DNA of 12,203 bases, taken from positions 1 through 12,203 of the forward strand of contig MEWM01000108.1 in assembly GCA_001775355.1 (NCBI GenBank), written 5' to 3'. This DNA comes from a candidate division Zixibacteria bacterium RBG_16_43_9. Its GTDB lineage: Bacteria > Zixibacteria > MSB-5A5 > RBG-16-43-9. Under the pieces are notes generated by a model that saw only the letters and a list, made by a program, of their open reading frames with translations, did no database searches and had not been told where the DNA came from. This document shows positions 12,055 to 12,203 of this stretch, one piece after another. Position 1 is the first letter of the stretch, and every line of letters starts with the position of its first letter. The translations under genes were made by a program, and so were the position numbers.

Positions 12055-12203
12055 TTAGTATGCTAAGGCGTTAACTGTAAGCTTCACAGAAAAGGCATTA
12101 GAATTAACTTTAATCCCAAACTCTGACTTGCCTGGTTTTCCCCACATTAAATCCAACTCAGCATTTAAATGGCGGGTGAACTCATATCCTGCTCCTGCGA
12201 ATA
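12055..12203 (-). CDS. C-terminus of an outer-membrane beta-barrel protein (N-terminus outside window)
   Basis: The last 48-49 codons of a gene entering from the right edge, stop TAA at 12055-12057. The visible end reads GAGYEFTRHLNAELDLMW, then GKPGKSEFGIKVNSNAFSV and KLTVNALAY. Alternating hydrophobic/polar residues form at least three short amphipathic strands (GYEFTRHLNAELDLMW, SEFGIKVNS and FSVKLTVNALAY) separated by turns. The chain ends in tyrosine, the aromatic C-terminal residue recognised by BAM for many barrel proteins. The pattern fits small OMP_b-brl or porin-like barrels. This is the main evidence for a diderm envelope. It is probably not part of the yebC operon, given the hairpin and long gap that follow. 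Confidence 0.7.
   Translation of the reverse strand, partial: FAGAGYEFTRHLNAELDLMWGKPGKSEFGIKVNSNAFSVKLTVNALAY

Overview
The window is a closely packed, single-strand housekeeping block from an uncultured-type, A+T-leaning (roughly 40-45% G+C by eye) diderm bacterium. All recognisable genes lie on the minus strand, so transcription runs from the right edge to the left. The diderm assignment rests on the right-edge gene, whose last 48 residues look like the terminal strands of an outer-membrane beta-barrel ending in an aromatic residue. MEP-pathway genes, a queuosine pathway using QueH, and strong AAGGAGG-type ribosome sites fit many candidate phyla. A Zixibacteria/FCB-like origin is only a guess and cannot be settled from this sequence.

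In the direction of transcription the layout is: outer-membrane protein end (12203-12055); a repeat-filled gap with a candidate promoter; yebC, ruvC, ruvA, ruvB (Holliday-junction processing, preceded by the YebC/TACO1 factor); queH and queA (last steps of queuosine tRNA modification); ispD, a DUF559 nuclease-like gene, and ispF (two steps of isoprenoid precursor synthesis split by the insertion); dedA and ddl (membrane DedA protein and D-Ala-D-Ala ligase, start/stop overlap); a HAD-family protein; cysS; and the beginning of a cysteine-rich protein running off the left edge. IspD and IspF feed C5 units towards undecaprenyl phosphate, so isp, dedA and ddl together point at cell-envelope precursor supply, although co-location alone does not prove this.

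The unusual content is in the gaps, which hold three kinds of repeat. (1) Seven copies of an AACCTC...GAGGTT element of about 80 bp, normally with two G/C-rich hairpins, all in the same orientation relative to transcription. Two copies bracket the DUF559 gene, whose first and last codons are made of repeat sequence, so it looks like an element carrying its own gene (4895-5346). (2) At least a dozen REP-like units, each a GTAG head followed by a palindrome, often paired as BIMEs. The head is constant while the stem sequences fall into about eight unrelated types. (3) Seven- to eight-bp tandem arrays at three gene junctions, two of which repeat a Shine-Dalgarno-like core just before a start codon.

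These repeats also affect gene boundaries. They create false upstream extensions of ruvC, ispD and ruvB, supply the stop codon of queH, and sit directly against the start codon of queA. No CRISPR array, tRNA, rRNA, recognisable transposase or RAYT gene is visible.
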